Source: Chitinophagaceae bacterium (lineage in GTDB: Bacteria; Bacteroidota; Bacteroidia; Chitinophagales; Chitinophagaceae). From it: a stretch of DNA of 64,000 nt. The notes beneath the pieces are model-generated. The model made no database searches and had not been told where the DNA came from. It saw only the letters and a list, made by a program, of their open reading frames with translations. Below, piece by piece: positions 44,101 to 52,264 of the stretch. The DNA lies in contig CP065012.1 in NCBI GenBank assembly GCA_016699815.1, positions 1,736,001-1,800,000 of the forward strand. Direction: 5' to 3'. Made by a program: the position numbers and the translations under genes. Position 1 is the stretch's first letter. Each line of letters opens with the position of its first letter.

Positions 44101-44647
44101 CGCCAATATAAGCAACATAGCCATCTGTAAGCCAAGTGGGTAAATCCAAGAGGGTTTGGTTGCCTGCTACTTCACCCAGGTCGTCGCCAAATAATACGTT
44201 TTTGGTAATAATATCTGCAATGCCCTGCCTTATTTGTTTTTTGAGGTGGGCGTGGTTGGCATCAAAATACAACAGCATTTTATTATTGATAAGCCTGGTA
44301 ACGCCACCGGTTGAAAGTATAGTGGTTTCCAGGCCTACATTGCTTTGCTGCATATCGGCAAAATTGTTGTACAAAATAATATTTGCCCTGCGTTGTAAAC
44401 TATATTCCGTTGCCGTTTCAATTTGGGGTAATTCTGCTTCTGCAGCCTGGGCTACATATTTGGCCAGTTCCTGCCCGCCTTCATTAAAATAAACATTAAA
44501 ATTATCGGTTTGGTAAAACTGCCATTTAAACTTTTTATATTGTACACGGTTTTTGCCAAATGTTACGGCATTTACCTGCGCATTGGCTAAAAGAGGTAAA
44601 AGAAAAATGCTGCTAACAATAATAAATATTCTGCTGACCTTTGCCAT
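41174..44647 (-). CDS. Large predicted outer-membrane protein: degenerate gluzincin-like domain, TolB-like propeller, BamA-like barrel
   Basis: A 1157-residue protein from the ATG at 44647. Parts: signal peptide (1-23, ending ANAQ); an N-terminal domain (about 40-290) with the layout of peptidase MA-like gluzincins (YQTDNFNVYF, LDLPTWLTDGYVAYIGE near 167-183) but with IRQGIADII (139-147) where HExxH is expected; a region of PD40/TolB-like repeats (about 300-560; YPLMAWDPKGTRISVLY, GIIFSSNRPG); a Ser/Thr-rich linker; and a BamA/surface-antigen-like C-terminal barrel ending KLYVSLGLDF. Domain borders are estimates. The function is unknown; it may have a receptor or scaffold role at the outer membrane. 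Confidence 0.75.
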   Translation of the reverse strand: MAKVSRIFIIVSSIFLLPLLANAQVNAVTFGKNRVQYKKFKWQFYQTDNFNVYFNEGGQELAKYVAQAAEAELPQIETATEYSLQRRANIILYNNFADMQQSNVGLETTILSTGGVTRLINNKMLLYFDANHAHLKKQIRQGIADIITKNVLFGDDLGEVAGNQTLLDLPTWLTDGYVAYIGENWSSNLDDDYKSEILSGNYKNFSALAYKRPMLAGHAFWYYIEEKYKKENVTYFLYLARTYKNLNKACLQITKKKFKEVLADMMEYSEEKYYKDIARRKAYPKGNFIDGFDISPRLNYYRFNVNPNKKDNSYVVTQFKKGQVRVILNYDFENKTILKYGNRTLENEMNPNYPLMAWDPKGTRISVLYTTEGKLNLFVYDVVTGIKNPKIDLTSQFDQVQDIKYMQNSNTLLLSAVKNGHTDIYSLNLTNAKVAQITNDIYDDIDPTFIAFPNKTGIIFSSNRPGAATKGSDTSLPGNSRFNVFLVTDFGDKPELNQISQLTHLKYGNARYPMPYNTSHFTFISDENGIANRYAGFFTTTKAGLDTLVLINDEILRNPTEAEVDSVLRAYKKTDIDSIAVVSISEDTAYTFPLSNYPSNIAETRVAGTNNQVSEVTRQSDAKNLYKLKIDEVALNKRNISARPTLYAEKLMKESELTLINPALSLPSPALNTEPTKDSTTKKDDDLFQSEFSIDKNKTDSNAQQPITLNINKDDYSIPAADNVLAKAKLFRYKPLKFAADFGSAAFNTGVLINRYQLYSGGSGPIMLNSESVLNGMIKLGTSDLLEDLKINGAFRIGTNLKDNEWYVNFQNLRRRIDWGISYYRNVQGLSLTDQFQSVFYPAKSFTNLYQANIAYPFDNNRSVRFSTGIRADKIVMKAVDGFSIDYPDDLKLYSVSKLEYVYDNSLNPAMNIWNGLRYKAYAEINRQVNKNNFIDKPIGFNVGFDARYYYPIHNDFIWAGRVAGDFSWGKQKIIYYLGGSDGWLMFGNNIKNDGSYRYFNELVKPANDNTYAFQSLAVNMRGFIQNIANGNNALVINSEFRVPVLSTFFDKISSNSFLRNFQITQFIDLGTAWNGNYNSLKRPEIVITRVDGSGNPLPEYAIVKKKAGGIGPFAGGYGFGARSMLLGYFVKFDAGWPMDGIFKGKPKLYVSLGLDF

Positions 44648-44718
44648 ACGTATAACCTTATTGAGTATTAAAATTACTCTATTCAATCTATTCATTAAAA
44701 TCAAATTATTGAAAGTTC

Positions 44719-45357
44719 ATGTTAAAAGTAAAAGCCTTTGTTTTTAACCCTATCCAGGAAAACACTTATTTGCTGTATAATGAAAAGGGCAAATGTATCA
44801 TTATAGACCCCGGTTGTTACTACCCCGAAGAACGGGACACACTTGATTCATTTATAGAAAAGACGGGTTTGCAATGTAAACTGCTGCTTAATACCCATTG
44901 TCATTTAGACCATGTTTTTGGTAATAAGTATGTTGCAGAAAAATATGGATTAAAACTCCATATTAATGCCAAAGAAAAGCAGTTGCTTGATTTAGCGCCT
45001 GCAAGCGGGCTGATGTACAATTTACCTTTTGACAACTATATGGGAGCAATTGAATATTTGCCGGATACGGGAAAAATTTTATTTGAAGAAGCTGAATTGC
45101 AAATAATATTTACCCCCGGGCACAGCCCGGGCCATTTAAGTTTTTACCATAAAGAAGCTGGCTTTGTTATAAGCGGAGATGCATTATTTAACCGCAGTAT
45201 TGGCCGTACCGATTTGCCTGGCGGGGATTTTGATACCTTAGTAAACAGCATCAGGAAAAACCTGTTTGTGTTACCCACTGAAACCATTGTTTATAGCGGC
45301 CATGGCCCTGTTACCACTATTGGTGAAGAAAAAAGGGAAAACCCTTTTTTATGTTAA
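44719..45357 (+). CDS. MBL-fold metallo-hydrolase (glyoxalase II-like)
   Basis: A 212-residue cytoplasmic metallo-beta-lactamase-fold protein with NTHCHLDHVFG (HxHxDH), FTPGHSPGHLSFYH, SGDALFNRSIGRTDLPGGD and YSGHGPVTTIGEE. Such proteins include glyoxalase II and other thioester hydrolases; the substrate is not known. The last codons double as a bidirectional terminator. It is divergent from the large outer-membrane gene, with 71 bases between the two starts. Confidence 0.86.
   Translation: MLKVKAFVFNPIQENTYLLYNEKGKCIIIDPGCYYPEERDTLDSFIEKTGLQCKLLLNTHCHLDHVFGNKYVAEKYGLKLHINAKEKQLLDLAPASGLMYNLPFDNYMGAIEYLPDTGKILFEEAELQIIFTPGHSPGHLSFYHKEAGFVISGDALFNRSIGRTDLPGGDFDTLVNSIRKNLFVLPTETIVYSGHGPVTTIGEEKRENPFLC
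45329..45350. terminator. Bidirectional terminator inside the MBL gene end
   Basis: AAAAAAGGG (45329-45337) and CCCTTTTTT (45342-45350) form a 9-base-pair stem with an AAAA loop. Both strands end in six Ts, so it can stop the MBL transcript and the convergent sugar-dehydrogenase transcript. It lies within codons for EEKRENPFL. Confidence 0.65.
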
Positions 45358-45361
45358 TAGT

Positions 45362-47107
45362 TTAGTGAACAATAAATTTTTGTACGCCTATATTCAGTGC
45401 ATGGCCATCAAAAAGTTTGATGATATAAGTTCCTCCTTTGAGGTTTTTTACATTTATTTGGGATACATCCCTAAATGATTTTCCTTTTAATATTATTCTC
45501 CCGGCTACATCATAAATATAATAGTGTACCGGCTTTGCCGTATTATTTTTTACTTCTGCATTAATATATTCTGTTGCGGGGTTGGGATATAATCGAACCA
45601 GTTTTTTTACATTTAATATTGCTGTTGTAGGGTCGTTCAACGAAAGTGTTGCGCCGGTATATTTATAAACTAAAATGGAACCATGGTTAAGCAAAATGTT
45701 TGTATTGCCCGATGTAGGGCCCGATGTGCGGCCAATACTATCTGTAAGCAAATAAAAGGTAAGCCCATCGCTGCCAATGGCAATATCCCTGTAGCGGTTT
45801 TCTTCTCTAAAATATCGTGCTGTATCTGCGCCATTGCTTAGTTGTACAAAACTACTTCCATCTGCACCCAATTTTAACCGGAAAACGGTTCCTTCTTTTA
45901 GCGTAGTCATGAGTAAAGAATTTTGCCAGCCTGGAATTTTTGAATCAAAGCCATAGTAAGCTATTGCAGATGGGGCCACCGTAGGGTTTTGCAGCCATGT
46001 GCAGGGAATAGTGGTGCTTGCCGGTGTAAAAAAGGTATGCAGAGGCACTTGTGAATTGGGCAAAATAGTATCTGTTTCATTCATTACAATTGCAGCAGGT
46101 GGCGGAGTAGAACATTCAGGCTCCGAGCCGGGAGAGGGCAATGCATTACAATTGGCAGCCGATGACCAGTTTTTATACTGATATATTTTATCATCGGGCA
46201 GGCCGCTCCAGTATGGCCAGCCATAATTTTTACCGGCAATAATTTCATTTACTTCATCATCTGTTGCAGGGCCGTTTTCGGCTTCATATAATTTTGCACC
46301 TAAATAATTTTGTTGAAAACCGTCTTTTGCAAAGGTTAATCCAACGGGGTTCCTGTGCCCAAATGAATAAATATGGCTTTTAATGCCTTTAATAGTTGGG
46401 TTGTCAGTTGGGATGCTGCCATTTAAATTTATTCTTAAAACTTTGCCCTGGTAAGCCATATAATTTTGTGCGGTAAGTTCGGCTGCTGTGGGTACATCCT
46501 GTGAAAGGATGGGATTGCACCTGTTACCAAATTGATTGGCTCCTAAATCTCCTACAGCATAATAAAGTTTATTATCAGGTCCTGTAATCAGCCTTCCCGT
46601 GCTGTGGTCATCACCTGCCGGCAAACCTTGTATGATAAGGGTTTCATTGCCAGCCGGGTTGATAATAGTATTGTTTTTTACTTTATAGCGTACAATCCTG
46701 CACCTTGTTCCTCCGCCAAAATTATAGGCATAAGCAACAAAAAACGAATCTACTAATGGATAGTTGGGGTGCAAAGTAAGGCCCATCATTCCATTCTGTT
46801 TAATTGATCCTGCAGATGAAGTAAACTTTACAAAATTTCTGATATCAAGTATAATCCTTCTTTTTCCACTTACAGGGTCAACCTTCATAACACGCCCTCG
46901 CCTTTCACTAATCCATAAAGAGTCATCGGGCCCGTATACAATGGCAAAGGGGTGCATGAGATAATACCTGTCGCCGCTATTTTCAGGCGTTTGGTTTAAA
47001 ACCTGTTTAACAGAAAACTGCTCGCCCTGTGAAAATGAGCTTTTGTAAAAAACGATAAAAACTACAATAAAAAATAAACGGTATTTAATCAAAATATGGT
47101 GGTTCAT
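45362..47107 (-). CDS. PQQ-type sugar dehydrogenase-like protein with T9SS sorting tail
   Basis: A 581-residue secreted protein. A signal peptide precedes a six-bladed propeller like soluble glucose/sorbosone dehydrogenases: PFAIVYGPDDSLWISERRGR, SFGHRNPVGLTFAKDG and ENGPATDDEVNEIIAGKNYGWP. The C-terminus is a T9SS tail (VRLYPNPATEYINAEV, YIYDVAGRIILKG, GTYIIKLF). Family members oxidise sugars with PQQ, but PQQ binding cannot be proved here. Inference: a surface enzyme for carbohydrates. Confidence 0.84.
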   Translation of the reverse strand: MNHHILIKYRLFFIVVFIVFYKSSFSQGEQFSVKQVLNQTPENSGDRYYLMHPFAIVYGPDDSLWISERRGRVMKVDPVSGKRRIILDIRNFVKFTSSAGSIKQNGMMGLTLHPNYPLVDSFFVAYAYNFGGGTRCRIVRYKVKNNTIINPAGNETLIIQGLPAGDDHSTGRLITGPDNKLYYAVGDLGANQFGNRCNPILSQDVPTAAELTAQNYMAYQGKVLRINLNGSIPTDNPTIKGIKSHIYSFGHRNPVGLTFAKDGFQQNYLGAKLYEAENGPATDDEVNEIIAGKNYGWPYWSGLPDDKIYQYKNWSSAANCNALPSPGSEPECSTPPPAAIVMNETDTILPNSQVPLHTFFTPASTTIPCTWLQNPTVAPSAIAYYGFDSKIPGWQNSLLMTTLKEGTVFRLKLGADGSSFVQLSNGADTARYFREENRYRDIAIGSDGLTFYLLTDSIGRTSGPTSGNTNILLNHGSILVYKYTGATLSLNDPTTAILNVKKLVRLYPNPATEYINAEVKNNTAKPVHYYIYDVAGRIILKGKSFRDVSQINVKNLKGGTYIIKLFDGHALNIGVQKFIVH

Positions 47108-47299
47108 CAGGTATAATTACTTAGGTAATACACGAATTAAAATTACCGGGAAAGCCTTTAAATATACATTTCTTTATAATAACGCCGGAGGGCCTGTTAA
47201 AATTATTTGGATCAAACAATATTATTCAAATTATAAAATATAATCAGTTCAAATACGTTTTTAAAACAGTTATTCTTCTGTCCATATCAATCCATCTCA

Positions 47300-49588
47300 A
47301 TGTTAACTAAAAAAATGAGTATGCGAAAAACTCTACACAAATGTATACTGCTTTTTGCAAGTATATTTTTTTTGCCCTTGTTCCTTAAGGCGCAGGGTGG
47401 CCGGGTTGATGTGGGTAAAAGCTTTTTAAACATCAGCAAGCTCAACGGTGGCGGTACTTTTAACCCAGGAGATACCATTGAAATAAGGGTTACTGTGGCG
47501 GTAAAAACGCAGGGCAGCAGAACCATAATTGACAGCTTGCAGGTATTTGACCAGGTACCGTTAAAAACAACTTATATTATCGGTTCTATGAGGGTAACCA
47601 CCAATGAAGGCATAAGATATAAAGGCCCTTTTACCGAAGTGCAGGATGCCGACTGGGGAAAAAACCTGGGTGGAAATATTACCATCAACCTTGGCGTTTA
47701 TGCCAATGGCATTAGAGGTGGAAGGTTGCGATCCGATTCAAGCAGGCCGAGCTTTTATGGCAGCCATTGCATAATGGTGGCTTGTTACCGGGTAAGAATA
47801 AATCCTATGACTCCCTACGGGGATAGTATTGTTTTTAATATAGGATCGGTAAGGTATAGGATGCTTTCGCCAACCAATTCGGTAACTGTAGTTAGTTTCC
47901 CCGTAAGTAAAATAAAATTGATACAGGCCTCTAATGCTTGTGAGTTTGGCTCTAATATGAGTGCAGCATCAGATTCTGCAGGCACATTTGCCAGCGGCAC
48001 TACAGCAAACAGGCTAGCACCCGTATTATTTGGTACTACCTATATTAAACAGAATGTTTCTACTAACCAGCCCAATGACTATTATTATGCAATTGTAAAT
48101 AATAGCAGTGCAAATGGTTCAACAAATGTAAATGCGCCCATGCCTGAATCGCCGGCAACACGAAGGGTTTTTGGGCTTTGGGATATTGGAGGAGACCATA
48201 CGGGTGCCAGCAACCAATCCCAGGGAAACCCACCGGTAGCTCCAGGTATGAGAGGTGGTTATTTTGTGTTGGTAAATGCAAGTTATATTACTGATATTGC
48301 CTACCAGGAAACCTTAAATAACCTTTGCCCTAATACGTATTATGAATTTAGCGCCTGGTATAGAAATGTGTGCCCAAGGTGCAGTTGTGATAGTAATGGC
48401 CGTGGATCCAGTGCTGTTGGTTTTATACCTGCTCCGGGAAACGACTCCTCCGGAGTAAGGCCCAACTTAAGTTTTGAAATAGATGGATTTATTTGTTATA
48501 CCACAGGAGATATAAGGTACGACAGGGTTAAGCCCTGGAAAAAATTCGGTTTTACTTTTCTTACCCGTGGCGCACAAAACATGGCCAACTTTTTAATTAG
48601 AAATAATTCTCCCGGAGGTGGTGGCAACGACTGGGCAATAGATGATATAAAAGTGGCCCATTGCGGCCCTAGGCTTAGCATGAATATTACGCCTACTTAT
48701 CTGGGATGCAGGGAAGCCACAAATATTATTTCCCTTTCCGACACTATTCGCCACATGTACAATTCTTATGTTTATTATCAATGGCAGGTAAGTAATGTTG
48801 GTGGTACGGTGTGGAGTAATCTTTTTGGTCCTGGAACTTCAGGCGTGGGCACTCCTACACTTGTTGGAGGTTACTATCAATACATCACCAATTTGCCACC
48901 ATTTATTGCCACTTATGCCGATAGCGGAAAGTATTACCGGGTGATTGTGGGCACTACTGCGGCCAATTTAAACTCTGCAAGCTGTGCCTATACCGATGGT
49001 AGCGCCACCATGCTCCAAATTATAACCTGTGGCGTTGTGCTTAAAGGTAATTTTTTACAATTCAGGGGAAATTTGAATAATAACGGCAATGCTTTTTTAA
49101 ACTGGAATACACAAGGAGAAGAAGACCTGGCCCATTATGAAGTAGAAAGCAGCGAGGATGGGATTAGTTATCGAAGTATAGGTATTTTACCGGCAAAAAA
49201 TATGCCTTTAGTTTCTTATAATTTTACCGACCCCGAAACCTTTACGGGCAATAAATATTATCGTTTAAAAATGGTTGGAAATGATGTGCGTACATTTAAA
49301 TACAGCCATGCAGTGCTGTTGGGAAAATCTTTTCAAACCAAAGTAAAGCTGGTGGAAAACCCATTTTCAACACGAATAAAACTGGATGCAATTGTACCAG
49401 CCGATGTACAAATACGCTTATTCCTTTTTGATGAAAAAGGAAGAAAACTGAAAGAAAATTTAAGCAATCTTAAAAAAGGGTTAAACCAAATTTATTTCGA
49501 TAACCTGGAAGGTATTGTACCCGGAATTTACATCCTTTCGGCAGAAATGCCCAATGAAAACTTTAGGTTTAAAGTAGTAAAAAAATAA
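47300..49588 (+). CDS. Large secreted surface protein with T9SS sorting tail
   Basis: A 762-residue exported protein. The signal peptide is near 1-31 (FLKAQ); ATGs at 47315 and 47321 are also possible. The middle holds Ig-like or conserved-repeat segments (PGDTIEIRVTVAVKT, DQVPLKTTYIIGSM) and a carbohydrate-binding-like region (YYEFSAWYRNVCP, NLSFEIDGFI, WAIDDIKVAHCGPR). The C-terminus is a T9SS type A tail (NYYRLKMVGND type region, LFLFDEKGRKLKENL, PGIYILSAE). Likely an adhesin or structural surface protein; the exact role is not known. Confidence 0.75.
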   Translation: MLTKKMSMRKTLHKCILLFASIFFLPLFLKAQGGRVDVGKSFLNISKLNGGGTFNPGDTIEIRVTVAVKTQGSRTIIDSLQVFDQVPLKTTYIIGSMRVTTNEGIRYKGPFTEVQDADWGKNLGGNITINLGVYANGIRGGRLRSDSSRPSFYGSHCIMVACYRVRINPMTPYGDSIVFNIGSVRYRMLSPTNSVTVVSFPVSKIKLIQASNACEFGSNMSAASDSAGTFASGTTANRLAPVLFGTTYIKQNVSTNQPNDYYYAIVNNSSANGSTNVNAPMPESPATRRVFGLWDIGGDHTGASNQSQGNPPVAPGMRGGYFVLVNASYITDIAYQETLNNLCPNTYYEFSAWYRNVCPRCSCDSNGRGSSAVGFIPAPGNDSSGVRPNLSFEIDGFICYTTGDIRYDRVKPWKKFGFTFLTRGAQNMANFLIRNNSPGGGGNDWAIDDIKVAHCGPRLSMNITPTYLGCREATNIISLSDTIRHMYNSYVYYQWQVSNVGGTVWSNLFGPGTSGVGTPTLVGGYYQYITNLPPFIATYADSGKYYRVIVGTTAANLNSASCAYTDGSATMLQIITCGVVLKGNFLQFRGNLNNNGNAFLNWNTQGEEDLAHYEVESSEDGISYRSIGILPAKNMPLVSYNFTDPETFTGNKYYRLKMVGNDVRTFKYSHAVLLGKSFQTKVKLVENPFSTRIKLDAIVPADVQIRLFLFDEKGRKLKENLSNLKKGLNQIYFDNLEGIVPGIYILSAEMPNENFRFKVVKK

Positions 49589-49613
49589 TTTTTTTTTAAA
49601 AAAATTGAGAGTT

Positions 49614-49644
49614 GAGGAAGCAAAATGCTTCCTCTATTTTTTTT
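49614..49644 (+). terminator. Terminator of the T9SS surface protein gene
   Basis: GAGGAAGCA (49614-49622) pairs with TGCTTCCTC (49626-49634) across three As, followed by TATTTTTTTT. The hairpin overlaps the end of mce on the other strand. Confidence 0.78.
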
Positions 49645-50035
49645 GCTGGCAAATTTCTATCAAAACGCTATTGGTATTTTTAGGATGCAGGAAACAAACC
49701 AGTTTATTGTCGGCCCCGTTTTTAGGCTCATTACTTAATAAAATAAATCCCTCTTTTTTTAACCTTTCTATTTCGGTATAAATATCCTCTACTTCAAAGG
49801 CAATATGGTGTATACCTTCGCCTTTTTTTTGAATAAACTTTGCAATTACTCCATCTTCGGTTTGGCTTTCTAAAAGTTCAATTTTTGTTTCGCCCACCTG
49901 CAAAAAAGCTGTCGCTACCTTTTCGCTTTCAACTATTTCTGTTTTATAACAGCTTGTTTGCAATAGTTTTTCGAATAAAGAAACAGAAGCAGAAAGATCC
50001 TTCACTGCAATGCCTATATGTTCTGTTTTTAGCAT
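49634..50035 (-). CDS. mce: Methylmalonyl-CoA epimerase
   Basis: A 133-residue vicinal-oxygen-chelate protein that converts (S)- to (R)-methylmalonyl-CoA in propionate metabolism. Motifs: MLKTEHIGIAVKDLSAS with the first metal His, KIELLESQTED, GEGIHHIAFEVEDI with another His and VLIEI at the end. Start taken at 50035, where the family begins; an upstream ATG at 50149 would add 38 unlike residues. Confidence 0.93.
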   Translation of the reverse strand: MLKTEHIGIAVKDLSASVSLFEKLLQTSCYKTEIVESEKVATAFLQVGETKIELLESQTEDGVIAKFIQKKGEGIHHIAFEVEDIYTEIERLKKEGFILLSNEPKNGADNKLVCFLHPKNTNSVLIEICQQKK

Positions 50036-50119
50036 ATAATAAAAAATTAGCGGTTTACGATATTGGTAAAATAGCAGCCCGGTACCTGGTTCTTCATGTG
50101 CAAAATAGGGGCTTTTTAG

Positions 50120-50127
50120 TAACTTTG
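50120..50127 (+). promoter_or_regulatory. Candidate -7 promoter box for iscS
   Basis: TAACTTTG matches TAnnTTTG. The transcript would start near 50134, 24 bases before the ATG at 50158, and would cover iscS-iscU-iscA. Confidence 0.42.
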
Positions 50128-50157
50128 TTGTATAATATTTAAAGAACAAACAGTATA

Positions 50158-51375
50158 ATGTTGAAACTACCTATTTATTTAGACAATAATGCAACAACCC
50201 CAATGGACCCACGGGTTTTGGAAGCAATGACTCCTTATTTTTTAGAGCATTTTGGAAATGCCGCAAGCCGTAATCACCCTTTTGGATGGGAAGCCGAAGA
50301 AGCCATTGATTATGCAAGGGGACAGGTATCCAAATTAATTGGCGCCGATCCTAAAGAAATAATTTTTACCTCAGGTGCAACCGAGGCAGATAACTTAGCC
50401 ATTAAAGGCGTATTTGAAATGTATGCTTCTAAAGGCAACCATATTATAACGGCTACTACTGAGCACAAAGCGGTATTGGATACCTGCAAGCATATTGAAA
50501 AACTGGGAGGCGAAGTTACTTATTTACCTGTAAATGCCGAAGGCCTTATAGATTTAAAAGAACTGGAAGCAGCCATTAAGCCTACTACAATTTTAGTGGC
50601 TATCATGTATGCCAATAACGAAATTGGCACAATACAGCCGGTAAAAGAAATAAGTGCAATTGCCAAAAAGAAAGGCGTTCTTTTCTTTACAGATGCTACA
50701 CAGGCAGTGGGTAAAATACCTGTAGATGTAATAAAAGACGGAATAGACATCATGTCTTTTTCTGCACATAAAATGTATGGTCCCAAGGGTGTGGGCGCTT
50801 TATATGTACGCCGCAAAAACCCAAGGGTAAAAGTAACGGCGCAAATTGATGGTGGTGGCCACGAAAGAGGAATGCGTAGCGGCACTTTAAATGTACCCGG
50901 AATTGTGGGTTTTGGTAAAGCCTGTGAACTCTGCCAGTTGGAAATGGAAGAAGAAACAAAACGCATCATTAAATTAAGAGATAAGTTAGAAACAGAATTG
51001 ATGAAACTGGAAGAGGCTTATGTAAACGGCAGCAGAGAACACCGCTTGCCGCATGTGGCCAACATATCGTTTAAATATGTAGAAGGCGAAGGATTAATGA
51101 TGGGCTTTAATAAAAATATTGCGCTGAGTTCAGGTTCTGCTTGTACTTCAGCTTCGCTGGAACCCAGCTATGTTTTAAAAGCCCTGGGTCTTGGTGATGA
51201 TTTGGCACATAGTTCGCTGCGTTTTGGGTTGGGAAGGTTTACCACAGAAGATCAAATTGATTATACGGTAAAAGCCATTTCGGAAACAGTTTTAAAACTC
51301 AGGGAAATGAGCCCACTTTGGGAAATGTATAAAGATGGTATAGACCTTAACACTATAGAATGGGCGGCACACTAA
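50158..51375 (+). CDS. iscS: Cysteine desulfurase IscS
   Basis: A PLP enzyme that takes sulfur from cysteine for Fe-S assembly. The 405-residue protein has YLDNNATTP at the start, H103 in TTEHKAVL, the PLP lysine K205 in SFSAHKMYGPKG and the sulfur-carrying C329 in LSSGSACTSASLEPS. The length is normal. It begins a three-gene isc run with its own promoter box. Confidence 0.95.
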   Translation: MLKLPIYLDNNATTPMDPRVLEAMTPYFLEHFGNAASRNHPFGWEAEEAIDYARGQVSKLIGADPKEIIFTSGATEADNLAIKGVFEMYASKGNHIITATTEHKAVLDTCKHIEKLGGEVTYLPVNAEGLIDLKELEAAIKPTTILVAIMYANNEIGTIQPVKEISAIAKKKGVLFFTDATQAVGKIPVDVIKDGIDIMSFSAHKMYGPKGVGALYVRRKNPRVKVTAQIDGGGHERGMRSGTLNVPGIVGFGKACELCQLEMEEETKRIIKLRDKLETELMKLEEAYVNGSREHRLPHVANISFKYVEGEGLMMGFNKNIALSSGSACTSASLEPSYVLKALGLGDDLAHSSLRFGLGRFTTEDQIDYTVKAISETVLKLREMSPLWEMYKDGIDLNTIEWAAH

Positions 51376-51421
51376 AATTTAATTAATGTACAAGAATTTC
51401 AAAATTTAAAATAATAACATC

Positions 51422-51841
51422 ATGGCATACTCAGATAAAGTTATTGACCACTACCAGAATCCCAAAAACGTGGGCACGCTGGATAAAGCCGCAAAAAATG
51501 TAGGCACGGGACTTGTAGGTGCACCTGAATGTGGAGACGTTATGCGCTTGCAAATACAGGTAGATGAAAAAACAGGCACCATTACCGATGCTAAATTTAA
51601 AACCTTTGGTTGCGGTTCTGCCATTGCTTCTTCATCGCTGGCTACAGAATGGCTCAAAGGCAAATCGGTAGATGATGCCTTGAAAATAGACAATATGGAA
51701 ATTGTGGAAGAACTGGCTTTACCGCCGGTAAAAATCCACTGCTCTGTTTTGGCAGAAGATGCTATTAAAGCTGCCATTAATGACTACAGAATAAAAAACG
51801 GCATGGAAGCCATTAAATTTGAAGAAAGCGTTGTACATTAA
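51422..51841 (+). CDS. iscU: Fe-S cluster scaffold IscU
   Basis: A 139-residue scaffold with all three cluster cysteines: C37 (PECGD), C64 (FGCGSA) and C107 (KIHCSVLAEDA). LPPVK at 100-104 is the HscA recognition motif of the family, although no hscA or hscB gene lies nearby. It starts 46 bases after iscS. Confidence 0.95.
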   Translation: MAYSDKVIDHYQNPKNVGTLDKAAKNVGTGLVGAPECGDVMRLQIQVDEKTGTITDAKFKTFGCGSAIASSSLATEWLKGKSVDDALKIDNMEIVEELALPPVKIHCSVLAEDAIKAAINDYRIKNGMEAIKFEESVVH

Positions 51842-51853
51842 TACCATTTACCC

Positions 51854-52213
51854 ATGGCATTGGATTTAGGAACTGATAACGGGATATACATCAGCGATAA
51901 GGCAAAATCAAAAGTGGTGCAACTGATGAACGATGCCGGCGTTGCCGGTAAGCCCGATTATTTTTTGCGGGTTGGCGTTGTGGGTGGCGGTTGCAGTGGC
52001 CTTAGTTATAAACTCGATTTTGATACGGAAGTAAAACCAATGGACCAGGTTTTTGAAGATAAAGGAATAAAGATTGTTACCGATTTAAAAAGTTTTCTTT
52101 ACCTGGTAAATACCGAACTGGAATTTAGCGATGGCTTAAACGGCAAAGGTTTTTATTTTAATAACCCCAATGCCAGCCGTAGCTGCGGATGTGGTGAGAG
52201 TTTTGCCGTTTAA
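51854..52213 (+). CDS. iscA: IscA/ErpA-type Fe-S assembly protein
   Basis: A 119-residue A-type carrier with the conserved cysteines C47 (GGGCSGLSY), C111 and C113 (CGCGESF). It delivers Fe-S clusters to target proteins. It starts 12 bases after iscU, and a terminator follows. ErpA is an alternative name; the family level is clear. Confidence 0.93.
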   Translation: MALDLGTDNGIYISDKAKSKVVQLMNDAGVAGKPDYFLRVGVVGGGCSGLSYKLDFDTEVKPMDQVFEDKGIKIVTDLKSFLYLVNTELEFSDGLNGKGFYFNNPNASRSCGCGESFAV

Positions 52214-52236
52214 TTTTTAAATACATTTTATTATAA

Positions 52237-52264
52237 ATCCTGCACAGCATGCAGGATTTTTTTT
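52237..52264 (+). terminator. Terminator of the isc operon
   Basis: ATCCTGCA (52237-52244) and TGCAGGAT (52250-52257) pair across a 5-base loop, followed by eight Ts ending at 52264. The T run touches the stop of the convergent LTA-synthase-like gene. Confidence 0.8.

Noticed and set aside
47247..47255. GTTCAAATA upstream of the large surface protein, identical to one arm of the gldF inverted repeat
   Set aside because: About one copy of such a 9-base AT-rich word is expected by chance in 64 kb, and no second arm is present.
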